Source: Adonisia turfae CCMR0081
Lineage (GTDB): Bacteria > Cyanobacteriota > Cyanobacteriia > Phormidesmidales > Phormidesmidaceae
Length of the DNA stretch: 64,000 nt
Direction: 5' to 3'
NCBI RefSeq assembly: GCF_011009555.1
Contig: NZ_QXHD01000004.1
Coordinates: 753,449-817,448 of the forward strand
Shown: in pieces, positions 56,033-64,000 of the stretch
Layout of the letters: every line of letters starts with the position of its first letter
How positions within the stretch are numbered: the stretch's first letter is position 1
Position numbers and translations under genes: made by a program
Notes under the pieces: generated by a model
Database searches by the model: none
What the model was told of the DNA's origin: nothing
What the model saw: the letters and a program-made list of their open reading frames with translations, nothing else

Positions 56033-56401
56033 TCACCATGAGGTCTCCACGATAGGATAGAGCTGATCGTTTTTCCAAGTTTTAGGATTCAGTACAATAT
56101 AGTGTCGCAGTGTTTGTAGCGCCTCGTTGTCACGGATAATGTGTTCGTAATAATTTCGTTGCCACAGGCGTTGATGGAAAGGTTCCCAATCCTGGTGATG
56201 TACCCCGGTAATATAACCGTGGGTCGTAATGGATTTGAATGCGCCAACAATATGTCCCAACGTGATTTTTTCTGTAGGGGCTGGCCTTGTACCTGCCCTG
56301 CGATCATTGTCGCCTAATATCGATCCGCTATGGGTAACATTATTGCAGGATAGATTTGATAGGGATGCTGGATTATGGCATAGGTTGTCCAGGGCACCCA
56401 C
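56033..56401 (-). pseudogene. Truncated REP-associated tyrosine transposase (RAYT, Y1/IS200-like)
   Basis: The C-terminal part of a RAYT is clear: TLGHIVGAFKSITTHGYI and LWQRNYYEHIIRDNEALQTLRHYIVLNP, including the catalytic-Tyr segment. The N-terminal HUH (HxH) metal site is absent, and the first ~25 codons are read from a REP copy and unrelated sequence. Just before TLG, the segment RRAGTRPAPTEK is encoded by another REP-like stretch (56274-56299). The enzyme cannot be active alone. Confidence 0.78.
56274..56299 (+). repeat. REP-like repeat inside the RAYT remnant
   Basis: It begins GTAGGGGCTGGCCTTGTACC and ends TGCCCT. It matches the dispersed family and is in frame with the transposase remnant. 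Confidence 0.65.
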
Positions 56402-56416
56402 AAGGGGAGCCCCTAC
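56391..56416 (-). repeat. REP-like dispersed repeat
   Basis: On the minus strand it reads GTAGGGGCTCCCCTTGTGGG and then TGCCCT. It is identical to the copy at 56511-56536. Confidence 0.8.
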
Positions 56417-56510
56417 GTTTTCTGTATAGATTCAGTATTATGTTGACCATTTTGAATATCTTTGGGCATGGTGGATTTATATAGAGATAACAAGGTATCT
56501 GAATAACAAA

Positions 56511-56536
56511 AGGGCACCCACAAGGGGAGCCCCTAC
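56511..56536 (-). repeat. REP-like dispersed repeat
   Basis: An identical 26-base copy of the element at 56391-56416, in the same orientation and about 120 bases away. It lies 40 bases past the end of the double-glycine peptide gene. Confidence 0.8.
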
Positions 56537-56575
56537 ATCAACCATTTAGGTTTTATTCAAACCGTTTACTTGTCT

Positions 56576-56755
56576 CTATTTGCTTTGATTGTCTAGGTGC
56601 TCCAGGCGAGTCTCCTGGATATCTTTAACACTCTTAGACTGGTTATCCAAATGCTCTAAGCGTCTTTGATGTACGCTGTTGCCACCAGAAACATCTGTCA
56701 GCTGCTCATCAGAGATTTGCTCATCGGCCTGGGTGTTCTTAGTTTGATCTGTCAT
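56576..56755 (-). CDS. Double-glycine leader peptide with duplicated decapeptide core
   Basis: A 59-codon gene with GAGG eight bases before the ATG. Residues 14-25 (ISDEQLTDVSGG) match the double-glycine leader consensus used by C39-peptidase ABC exporters: hydrophobic -12, Ser -11, Asp -10, Leu -7, Val -4, Gly-Gly. The predicted mature part (26-59) has no Cys, is hydrophilic and probably helical, and contains RLEHLDNQSK twice (32-41, 50-59). The two copies differ at eight of ten codons, all synonymously, so the peptide itself is conserved. The activity is unknown: bacteriocin, EbfG-like secreted biofilm protein or signal are options. The C39 exporter is not in the window. Confidence 0.78.
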   Translation of the reverse strand: MTDQTKNTQADEQISDEQLTDVSGGNSVHQRRLEHLDNQSKSVKDIQETRLEHLDNQSK

Positions 56756-56809
56756 GGTGCATGCCTCAAAAAAATTAGGACAGTTACGAGCTGTGAAAGG
56801 AGAAACACA

Positions 56810-56902
56810 ATGAACGCTTTTCCTTTCATGGGTATTACTTTATCCAGGCTCCATCGCTGTAGTTTTAATGGTTGCTTAGAAGTGAATGACAAAATGGCAT
56901 AG
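56810..56902 (+). CDS. Possible 30-residue small protein
   Basis: The ATG is preceded by an excellent ribosome site, AAAGGAG (56796-56802), with 7-base spacing. The frame encodes MNAFPFMGITLSRLHRC, then SFNGCLEVNDKMA and a TAG. It has two Cys and a mildly hydrophobic N-terminus. I recognise no family. It is divergent from the double-glycine peptide gene, 54 bases apart. It could equally be a chance frame. Confidence 0.3.
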   Translation: MNAFPFMGITLSRLHRCSFNGCLEVNDKMA

Positions 56903-57066
56903 GTTTGCTGAGACTCTTCTCATAGAAATCATCCTTGGTAGTGACCCTTGTCACCGGATAAACTCAGCCATTTTAAAGCAGTATTTACAGTTATCTCAGC
57001 ATTTTGTCAGAAATTCTTCAGATAACTCTGCCATCCTTTGGAGCACCTTGTTACTAGATTGCTAAC

Positions 57067-59118
57067 ATGCAAGACCCATCGTCATCTTCATTGTCACTGG
57101 GTGCCACCCCCAGTCGCTTTCAGTTTAACCGCCAACTGTGGGAACGATTTGTGGCCATTGCCCAACCCTATTTTTATCCCACTGGCCCCAGACAAACTAG
57201 AGTCTATCTGGGGCTATTATTATTGTTGTTATTCGTTGTAGTCGCTGTTGCGTTTTGGCTCACAGTCGGTTTGACTTTACTGGGCAGAGCGCTATTTCCT
57301 GACTTTTTTACTACTTTGGCTGGACAACTGGTGGCGCAAGTGATGGCGTTATTGTTGTCTTGGATGCCCTATGGGGCCGTGGCAACTCTAGCCATAGGGG
57401 GTGCAGTTGCGTATCGGTTGAGGCGCGGCTTGCAACAGCGATGGTCCCAATGGAGTTTGCTCGGTCTTTTATTATTGTTGTCGTTTATAGTCAACGGCAT
57501 CAATGTCTCCATTAGCTATGTTTTTAGATTTGTAGAAAATGCCCTAAATCAGCAGGATGCCAATACGTTTTGGCAATTTCTGTCTGTATATGGCGTGATT
57601 ATTGTGGCGGTTATTCCAATTATTGTGTTGTACCGCTATGTACGCCTGAAGCTGGCATTGCGCTGGCGTATGTGGTTAACGGAACATTTCTTGGAGCGTT
57701 ATTTTAGCAATCGTGCTTACTATGAGTTAGATTCGAATGCCGCCAATACGGAAATTGATAACCCAGATCAGCGGATTACCCAGGATATTAAGTCGTTTAC
57801 AGCGGTTACGTTATCGTTTTTGCTCGATATTTTAGACTCGGTGCTGACGCTAGTTGCTTTTACTACCATTCTCTATACCATTTCTAAGCCGCTGACCATT
57901 GGGCTACTGGTGTATGCCATTGTGGGAACTGCGATCGCAGCCCTCACCGGTCGTCGCCTGATCAAAATCAACTACGATCAGCTCCGCCTTGAAGCCGACT
58001 TTCGCTACAGCATGGTGCATGTGCGAGACAATGCTGAATCCATTGCCTTTTATCGGGGTGAGCAACTAGAGAGAGAACAGGTCACCCAGCGTCTGCTCAC
58101 AGCCGTCCGTAACTTTGACTTGTTGATTATTTGGCAATCCTTAATTGACATATTCCAGTATGGATACAACTATTTCACCCGGATTGTTCCCTATGTGATT
58201 GTTGCGCCGTTGTATTTTGCAGGGGAAACCGATTTTGGCACCTTCACCCAGGCAGCTATTGCCTTTAATCAGGTGCTGCGGGCGCTGTCGCTAATTACTA
58301 ACCGTATTGACGAGATTGCCGAATTTGCCGCCAGCATCAATCGGCTTGGGGCTTTCTATGGGCACATGGAGCAGCCCTATATTGCCCATCAGCACGAACA
58401 TCGCAGTGAGATTCAGACGCATATTGATGCTCAATTGACGTTGGAAAAGCTGACGATTTTGACACCCAATTCTAGCCAGACCCTGGTCCAAGATTTGTCT
58501 CTACAGGTAGGGGCAAACGACCGCCTACTGATTGTGGGGGCAAGCGGTTGTGGTAAAAGCTCCTTATTGCGTGCGATCGCAGGGTTATGGACCAACGGCC
58601 AGGGTCAGATCCTACGGCCAGAGGTGCGAGATATGTTGTTTTTGCCCCAGCGACCTTACATGCTGTTGGGCACCCTGCGAGAGCAGTTGACCTATCCCCA
58701 TAACTATCAGCACCCAGAGGTGACGCTGCTAAACGTGTTAGAGCAGGTAAATTTGGGCGGTTTACCCGAGCGGTTTGGCGGTCTCGATACAATTCACGAT
58801 TGGCTCAGTGTTTTATCGTTAGGACAACAGCAACGGTTGGCCTTTGCCCGGGTGCTACTCTCTCAGCCCCGATACGTCATGTTAGATGAGGCCACCAGTG
58901 CTTTAGATATTGAAAATGAGCGGCATCTCTATCAATTGCTAGCAGAAACTGAGACAGCCTACGTCAGCGTGGGACACCGGCCATCGTTGTTGGAGTACCA
59001 CCATAGGGTACTGGAGTTAAGGGGCGATCAGCCCTGGCAGGTGGCGTCATCGGCAGCCTATGGCCGCAAATCCTCAGAGAGACAAGTATCATCGCCATTT
59101 ATTTTTCACAAAGGCTAA
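57067..59118 (+). CDS. ABC transporter permease/ATPase, SbmA/BacA (YddA) type
   Basis: A 683-residue half-transporter with the membrane part first. Hydrophobic segments fall at about 40-65, 75-110, 125-150 and 170-190, and the SbmA/BacA-type region follows (LERYFSNRAYYELDS, NPDQRITQDIKSFT). The ATPase domain has Walker A GASGCGKSS, signature LSLGQQQRLAFARVLL, Walker B YVMLDEATSALD and H-loop SVGHRPS. Family members include SbmA/BacA-like peptide or vitamin B12-type transporters; the substrate here is unknown. It faces the double-glycine peptide gene across about 310 bases. Confidence 0.88.
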   Translation: MQDPSSSSLSLGATPSRFQFNRQLWERFVAIAQPYFYPTGPRQTRVYLGLLLLLLFVVVAVAFWLTVGLTLLGRALFPDFFTTLAGQLVAQVMALLLSWMPYGAVATLAIGGAVAYRLRRGLQQRWSQWSLLGLLLLLSFIVNGINVSISYVFRFVENALNQQDANTFWQFLSVYGVIIVAVIPIIVLYRYVRLKLALRWRMWLTEHFLERYFSNRAYYELDSNAANTEIDNPDQRITQDIKSFTAVTLSFLLDILDSVLTLVAFTTILYTISKPLTIGLLVYAIVGTAIAALTGRRLIKINYDQLRLEADFRYSMVHVRDNAESIAFYRGEQLEREQVTQRLLTAVRNFDLLIIWQSLIDIFQYGYNYFTRIVPYVIVAPLYFAGETDFGTFTQAAIAFNQVLRALSLITNRIDEIAEFAASINRLGAFYGHMEQPYIAHQHEHRSEIQTHIDAQLTLEKLTILTPNSSQTLVQDLSLQVGANDRLLIVGASGCGKSSLLRAIAGLWTNGQGQILRPEVRDMLFLPQRPYMLLGTLREQLTYPHNYQHPEVTLLNVLEQVNLGGLPERFGGLDTIHDWLSVLSLGQQQRLAFARVLLSQPRYVMLDEATSALDIENERHLYQLLAETETAYVSVGHRPSLLEYHHRVLELRGDQPWQVASSAAYGRKSSERQVSSPFIFHKG

Positions 59119-59304
59119 AAAGCCCAATACAATTTCTTTATAGGCCAAAAATTACAGACCTATGGCAAACTGCTAACTGCATGCAGTCGTTTGCTGTGCC
59201 CATAGCTGCTGCCATCCATAGCTTCCAGCAACCACTGATGCTGTGAACTACATGCGCCAAGCTATTTTTGCTCAAGCTATATATTTACTACAGTTCGAAA
59301 AAAA

Positions 59305-59757
59305 ATGATGAACATTAAGAAGTGGACGCCCCTTTCACTCTCTGTTTTAACAACGCTAGTCCTATGCGCGGCTTATCCAACTCCCCTGGTGGCCCAGGCA
59401 CCAGCCCTGGGAGATCCTGTGACCACAGTGCCGGTGGCTCAAGACGGCATCAACATTCGCCTGGTAAATCAAACAACGGACACCATTACCTATGAAGCAT
59501 TGGGGGATACTCAGCCTCGCCGCCTCACACCAACAGCAGACATCACCTTGCAACAGATAAACACCCCAGCCACCCTGACGTTCTTTTACGAAGATATTCC
59601 GAAAGATCGCCAGACGGGGGTGGGCTTACTACAAACGGCCATCAACTTTGATGAAACGACCGGTGTCTTAGATATAATTATCCGCCCCACCAATGATTTA
59701 GATGCGGATGTCAGTAACCTGACCGTTGAGGCCAACGGCAACGTGTTTGTGTTTTAA
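59305..59757 (+). CDS. Exported hypothetical protein
   Basis: A 150-residue protein with a signal peptide (about 1-31, ending PLVAQA). The mature part is predicted all-beta (INIRLVNQTTDTITYEALGDTQPRRL ... GVLDIIIRPTNDLDADVSNLTVEANGNVFVF), and the final phenylalanine-containing strand resembles a secreted beta-sandwich. I recognise no family. Two adjacent ATGs (59305, 59308) are possible starts, and no good ribosome site is seen (A-rich). It is convergent with the M23 peptidase gene. Confidence 0.7.
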   Translation: MMNIKKWTPLSLSVLTTLVLCAAYPTPLVAQAPALGDPVTTVPVAQDGINIRLVNQTTDTITYEALGDTQPRRLTPTADITLQQINTPATLTFFYEDIPKDRQTGVGLLQTAINFDETTGVLDIIIRPTNDLDADVSNLTVEANGNVFVF

Positions 59758-59812
59758 GGAGATGCGGGCGCAGCTTATGTGCGGTCGCAGCTAATGCGTA
59801 CTGATTAATTGG

Positions 59813-61081
59813 CTAATTGGCGAGGGGCTGGGCTGGGCGGAACGGTAAGTCGGCTACAGCCTCTCCGCTAATGGGCTGAAGGGTGGAAGCCCCTGAGAAG
59901 GTTAGCAACGACGAATTACCCAGGGCCTGCGCCAGGGTGCCTAACGTTTGCTTAACCAGTGAGTCTGGATTTAGCACAACCCAACCATTGCTGGTGAGTT
60001 GGCGCAGCTCAAAGTGTAGGTGTGGCCCCGTGGAGTTACCTGTGCTACCCACCAAACCAATCACTTCACCTTGTTCTACCCATTCACCGGGCTGCACTAA
60101 AATCTGTGCCAGGTGGGCATAGCGGCTCTCCAGGCTGTTGTCGTTGTGGCGTAGTATGACCGTTAAACCGTAACCCCCTAAATATTCTGATACGGTGACG
60201 CGACCGGACTGGGTAGCAACAACGGATGTCCCCATGGGGGCGGCAATATCAGTCCCTGAGTGGAAGCGCTGTACTCCAAAAATAGGGTGCATCCGCCAGC
60301 CAAAGAGGGAGGATATGGAGGCAGGTACGGTCAATGGAAAAATGAATTTTTCACCCAGCTGTAGCTGCACAACGGCTTGGGCTGCTCTATTGTAATAGTC
60401 CCGAGCAGCGGCGGTTGTGCCGCCCGGCAGCGGTAGGCCTGGAATATTAATGGCAGAACCGGCAAAGCCACCTTGGGCTTGGCCAGGGGTTAAACGGTTT
60501 GCGATCGCACCTGCCAACCGACCCACGGTGCCACAGGCAGCATTGCTCACTCCATTGCGACCTTCTAACAAAAACTCACAGCCGCTAGAACGTTCAGAAA
60601 TAACCACATCCGGCATCGTAGCACCCACGCTATAGGATGTGGTATCAATCAGCCCAGCCCCATAGTCAGCGGGTGAAATCACCTCTACGTCAGGGGCACT
60701 GTTAGAAACCTCAGCCTGCCTGCCTGTCCTCAAGGACTCCAGGGTGGGGGCAGCCGCTGGCGCTGGCTCAATAAAAACTGTGCCATAATCAACAGCTCCA
60801 GACGATGGAGCCTCAATGGAGCTAGGCACAACGCTGCTGGGTGCTACAGGCTCTACCACTAAGGGGGCGGGAGCAACAGGAGGGGCAACTTGTCCTTGAG
60901 GGGTTTCAACGGCAGATTGAGGGGTGGCTAAATCACTGGCCGACCCCATCTCAGCTTGGGCCAAGACGGCCTGAGTACTCAACAGACCAACGACAGCAAA
61001 GGTGCTAACCCTCAAAAGCTGTGAGCTTTGAAGCGGGAGGTTCTGCACTAGTTGAATAAATGTTTTATCAGAAGCGGTCAT
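59813..61081 (-). CDS. M23 family metallopeptidase (murein hydrolase-like)
   Basis: A 422-residue exported protein. It has a hydrophobic signal segment (about 25-43, ending AVLAQA), a long Pro/Ala-rich linker (about 60-110), a variable middle with two Cys, and a C-terminal M23/LytM domain. The zinc ligands are in HSGTDIAAPMG and the HxH in GPHLHFELRQL, both intact. It is likely to cut peptidoglycan cross-links during cell growth or division. There is no LysM. A 474-base upstream region separates it from the divergent exported gene. Confidence 0.92.
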   Translation of the reverse strand: MTASDKTFIQLVQNLPLQSSQLLRVSTFAVVGLLSTQAVLAQAEMGSASDLATPQSAVETPQGQVAPPVAPAPLVVEPVAPSSVVPSSIEAPSSGAVDYGTVFIEPAPAAAPTLESLRTGRQAEVSNSAPDVEVISPADYGAGLIDTTSYSVGATMPDVVISERSSGCEFLLEGRNGVSNAACGTVGRLAGAIANRLTPGQAQGGFAGSAINIPGLPLPGGTTAAARDYYNRAAQAVVQLQLGEKFIFPLTVPASISSLFGWRMHPIFGVQRFHSGTDIAAPMGTSVVATQSGRVTVSEYLGGYGLTVILRHNDNSLESRYAHLAQILVQPGEWVEQGEVIGLVGSTGNSTGPHLHFELRQLTSNGWVVLNPDSLVKQTLGTLAQALGNSSLLTFSGASTLQPISGEAVADLPFRPAQPLAN

Positions 61082-61555
61082 GGCGAAATTGGTATTTGAG
61101 TAGGAGGCCCTGCCAATCGTTAGAGTTAATTTAGGTGCCCGCTGAGCTTGAGAATTTTAGCGTTTAACTTAGCCATTTAGACTTACGTATAACAGAGTAG
61201 CAATAAACTGAAGGAATCATCATATCCGGAGTCCACTGAAACGTGGCAATCGATAGATACAGGTTAGGAATACCTAGTAATGGAGCCAATGTAGGCCCTC
61301 TCAGTTATGTATCGCGCCCTAGCCCATATACGGATACGGGATAGCAAAAAATGACATAATTTTTATGCCACTTCTCAAACCGGCATAAACGGCTTAATAA
61401 AGCTAACAATCCTGTCCTTAATGCTTGGATAGACGTGCTGAGAAATCTACCTTGAAGCTTTGACAAAGGCTCCTGCCCTATAGCTTCAAAGCGCTTAAGT
61501 CGATGCTAGGTTGAATAGGGACATTGTGTGATTAACGTTTCAGAGTTGAACTAAC
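61082..61555. other. Divergent intergenic region
   Basis: No gene is supported in these 474 bases. The only structure I see is an 8-bp inverted repeat TTGAAGCT (61452-61459) / AGCTTCAA (61482-61489) with a 22-base spacer, about 65-105 bases before the next start. Confidence 0.5.
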
Positions 61556-61927
61556 ATGAGTCTGCTCCGTTTCTCCCAGTCTGTTGCTCTCCCAAGGGTT
61601 CTGGCCTGTCCATTAACAGTTTTAGCAGCCCTCTCGTCAGCCACACCGGCGTGGGCCAATGCTGATGAATATGCGTTTACACTGGTCAACGATACGTCCG
61701 TCGACATGCTGGAGTTTTATGCTTCGCCCCAGGTGGCTAACGATTGGGAGGGCGATCTCCTGGGGAATGAGGCGGTTCGAGAAAATGGCGATTGGACTAT
61801 TATTACCCTGTCCGGTGACCGTGGCTGTATCTATGACTTTCTGGCCGTATTTTCCGATGGTGACAAACTGGAAAAATATGGCATTAACGTATGTGATTTA
61901 GAAACCCATACGTACTATGAAAACTAA
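61556..61927 (+). CDS. Small exported conserved hypothetical protein
   Basis: A 123-residue protein with a signal peptide (about 1-34, ending TPAWANA). The mature domain begins FTLVNDTSVDMLEFYASP and contains WEGDLLG and RGCIYDFLAVFSDGDKLEKYGINVCDLETHTY, with two Cys that could form a disulfide. I believe this is a recurrent cyanobacterial secreted family with no known function. It is monocistronic. Confidence 0.75.
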   Translation: MSLLRFSQSVALPRVLACPLTVLAALSSATPAWANADEYAFTLVNDTSVDMLEFYASPQVANDWEGDLLGNEAVRENGDWTIITLSGDRGCIYDFLAVFSDGDKLEKYGINVCDLETHTYYEN

Positions 61928-62096
61928 ACTTCTATCTTTGGAACAACGTCCCGCCCTAAATTGATACCCTGTTCTAGTGTCCTTTTTGTCAAGGATTTTC
62001 TTAGCCTGCAGCCACACTTGCCGTGTGCCTGAGCTTGATAAGTTCTCCCGTTCACTTGGGCAAAGTGGACGTAGCTGACTCGCCATTTTTCACTAA

Positions 62097-64000
62097 ATGT
62101 CATCGTCATGGTTCGTGCGCTTGTTTACAATCTGTATCCGGTGGCTGAAACCCTTAGGGATTGTTTTGGTCACCGTTTGCCTCTGTATTGCCATGGCTGC
62201 ACCCGTGCAGGCATTCTGCGGGTTCTTCGTTGCTAAAGCAGACAGTACTCTAGAAAATACGGCTTCCCAGGTTGTCATCGCCCATAGTGGAAATCGCAGT
62301 GTCTTTATGATGGCCAATGATTTCCAGGGGGATGTTCAAGACTTTGCCCGAATTGTTCCAATTCCGGTGCTCCCAAGTCGCGATCAAGTCAGTGTCGGTG
62401 ACGGTGCACTCATAGAAAAGTTGGGTGCGTTTACGGCACCGCGATTGGCTCAATATTTTGATCATCCCTGCCAACAAGAATACGATTGGTATCGAGTTAT
62501 CGTCTTTTTGGCTAGTCCGATCATTGTATTCTTTTTGCTCTCATGGATCTGGCCCAGACTGAACAAACTGGCACTGGCAATCGCACTGTTGTTCCTGACG
62601 CTTCTGGCTGTGGCTGCTGTACCCTCCTTTCTCAATCAGGCGAATAAAGCAGGGGGGCCTAATCGAACCATTACCCAGTCTATGCCCGCTGTCACCGTTG
62701 AAGATGAGTTTACGGTTGGAGAATATGATGTTGTTATTTTAAGTGCTAATGAGTCAGATGACCTGGTGACCTGGTTGCAACAGAACGATTATCAGGTGAG
62801 CTCAGATGCAACTACAATGTTGCAATCCTACATTGATGCAGAGATGAAATTCTTTGTGGTGCGGGTCAATCTAGGAGAATTTCAAAAAGTGGGAGGACAA
62901 TTTTTACGTCCCATTGTCTTGGACTACGAATCGGACGAGTTTATGCTACCCATTCGTTTGGGGACTCTGAACGCCAAGGGCGACCAGGATTTGATTATTC
63001 ATGTTTTATCGCCTACTGCCTACGCTGAAATAGCTAATTATCAGACGCTGCCTGTGCCGACCGATGCAGAATCTAAACCCCGTTGGCCGTCTGGTCATGA
63101 GTTGCCAGCCTTTGTTCAAAGCGAATTTGGCGACTTTTACGAAACAATGTTTCAACGCACCCATGAAAAATATGCCAATGCTGTGTTTTTGGAGTATGCC
63201 ACCCGCATATTTGGTGAAAATATTAAGTGTGATCCCTGTGCAGTGGCCCCTGAAGAACTGCCAACAGAAGAGGATCTAAAGGACATGGGCGTATGGTGGA
63301 GTGAGGAGTTTCCTGAAACCTGGATCACTCGATTGCATGTGCGCTACAACTCAGACACCTTTCCAGAAGATTTACGCTTCCAAGAAGTCACCCTTGAGAA
63401 ACTGGCAGAAAAGCCTGGAATTGCAGGACGTTCGTTCCCGGAATGGGCGGGTGTGGACTTTCAGGCGAGATATGTGATTAGACGGCCGCTTGGATCTGCC
63501 GTTTGTATATCCCGCTGGCGCTATCAACGTACCATGGCTCAAGCTGCTGAGAATCTGGCGATGCTGACGGGCTGGGATAATGGAGAAATTCGGCAGAAAA
63601 TGACTGCTGATCGTCGCGTTAATGCGCTAGATAAGCAGGGGCAAACTAAACTACACCAAGCCATTAATGAGAATGATCTTGCCAAGGTACAACAACTGAT
63701 TGAGCAAGGGGCCAATGTGAATATTGTTGGTAATCAGTGGAGGGGGATGACGCCCCTGGTGAATGCGATCGCAAATGATCAGCCAGAGATCATTCAACGT
63801 CTGCTGGACAATGGGGCTGACCCTAACGTTAGTTGGCGAGGGGAGCCCATTCTCTTATGGGCCATTGGGTTTAGCGATCTGACAACGGTTGAACAATTAC
63901 TGGCGGCTGGCGTTAACGATTCCACACTCCAAATGGTTTGGGAGACGGCTCAAACATCAGACAATGAAGCCTTAATTGAGGTGTTGCAACCCTATGTAAA
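62097..64000 (+). CDS. DUF2330 membrane protein fused to ankyrin repeats (3' end outside window)
   Basis: At least 634 residues from ATG 62097, open to the window edge. A signal peptide or anchor (about 18-38) is followed by the DUF2330 start CGFFVAKADSTLENTASQVV and MMANDFQGDVQDFARIVPIPV. After PCQQEYDWYR the domain is interrupted by two hydrophobic helices (about 140-160 and 164-182), then DUF2330 resumes (TVGEYDVVILSANESDDLVTWLQQN). The C-terminal part (from about 510) carries ankyrin repeats: LHQAINENDLAKVQQLIEQGANVN, then TPLVNAIANDQPEIIQRLLDNGADPN. The function is unknown; the ankyrin part suggests protein binding. Confidence 0.85.
   Translation, partial: MSSSWFVRLFTICIRWLKPLGIVLVTVCLCIAMAAPVQAFCGFFVAKADSTLENTASQVVIAHSGNRSVFMMANDFQGDVQDFARIVPIPVLPSRDQVSVGDGALIEKLGAFTAPRLAQYFDHPCQQEYDWYRVIVFLASPIIVFFLLSWIWPRLNKLALAIALLFLTLLAVAAVPSFLNQANKAGGPNRTITQSMPAVTVEDEFTVGEYDVVILSANESDDLVTWLQQNDYQVSSDATTMLQSYIDAEMKFFVVRVNLGEFQKVGGQFLRPIVLDYESDEFMLPIRLGTLNAKGDQDLIIHVLSPTAYAEIANYQTLPVPTDAESKPRWPSGHELPAFVQSEFGDFYETMFQRTHEKYANAVFLEYATRIFGENIKCDPCAVAPEELPTEEDLKDMGVWWSEEFPETWITRLHVRYNSDTFPEDLRFQEVTLEKLAEKPGIAGRSFPEWAGVDFQARYVIRRPLGSAVCISRWRYQRTMAQAAENLAMLTGWDNGEIRQKMTADRRVNALDKQGQTKLHQAINENDLAKVQQLIEQGANVNIVGNQWRGMTPLVNAIANDQPEIIQRLLDNGADPNVSWRGEPILLWAIGFSDLTTVEQLLAAGVNDSTLQMVWETAQTSDNEALIEVLQPYV

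Noticed and set aside
1..64000. tRNA, rRNA or tmRNA genes
   Set aside because: I looked for T-arm GGTTCGAATCC-like sequences and rRNA landmarks and found none that fold convincingly; a tRNAscan run would settle it.

Overview
The window is cyanobacterial chromosome. It carries a form IB RuBisCO operon (rbcL-rbcX-rbcS), NblS/Hik33, a cyanobacterial-type RNA-binding protein, DUF2839, DUF3352 and DUF1400 proteins. The HIP1 octamer GCGATCGC is scattered through it at well over twenty sites. The large stand-alone signalling genes, dispersed palindromic repeats and decaying accessory patches suit a large-genome, possibly filamentous (Leptolyngbya-like) beta-cyanobacterium. The genus is inference only.

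Layout. 1-6.8 kb: RNA-binding protein, small conserved proteins, a GST, IF-3 (infC, apparently with an AUC start), HtpX and a DUF3352 protein. 7.2-15.3 kb: gltB-gltD glutamate synthase, then a peroxiredoxin/Nudix/alpha-beta hydrolase operon. 15.3-24.7 kb: a RecD-like helicase, a response regulator with degenerate GGDEF and EAL domains next to a 1477-residue hybrid histidine kinase, and a voltage-sensor-like channel with RCK domain but no GYG filter. 24.7-31.3 kb: a decayed Fic gene, an exported protein, a TM2 protein, an ExoD-like protein, panB and a propeller protein. 31.3-34.3 kb: the RuBisCO operon with an inverted-repeat-rich upstream region. 34.5-41.5 kb: a nucleoside hydrolase, an SLH lipoprotein, purD, nblS and an HTH regulator.

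41.9-53.2 kb is the most striking part. A double alpha/beta hydrolase (lipase-like) is followed on the same strand by an acyl-CoA ligase homologue, a FadN-type 3-hydroxyacyl-CoA dehydrogenase/enoyl-CoA hydratase, a thiolase (FadA) and an E. coli-type membrane FadE. Together they encode a whole lipid hydrolysis, activation and beta-oxidation route, which cyanobacteria are generally described as lacking. Key catalytic residues are visible in the fad enzymes, but the ligase has an eroded ATP-binding P-loop. HIP1 octamers inside these genes suggest long residence in a cyanobacterial genome.

53.2-56.5 kb is a scar: a 5'-truncated ABC ATPase, an intact IS5-family element without target duplication, an AraC gene with a nonsense codon and a 3' end supplied by the IS, a MATE fragment, and a truncated REP-associated transposase (RAYT) beside copies of its probable REP repeat. 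Next to it, at 56576-56755 on the minus strand, is a 59-codon gene for a double-glycine leader peptide whose core holds two identical decapeptides written with different codons. It faces an SbmA/BacA-like ABC transporter. The window ends with small exported proteins, an M23 peptidase and a DUF2330-ankyrin membrane protein that runs off the edge.
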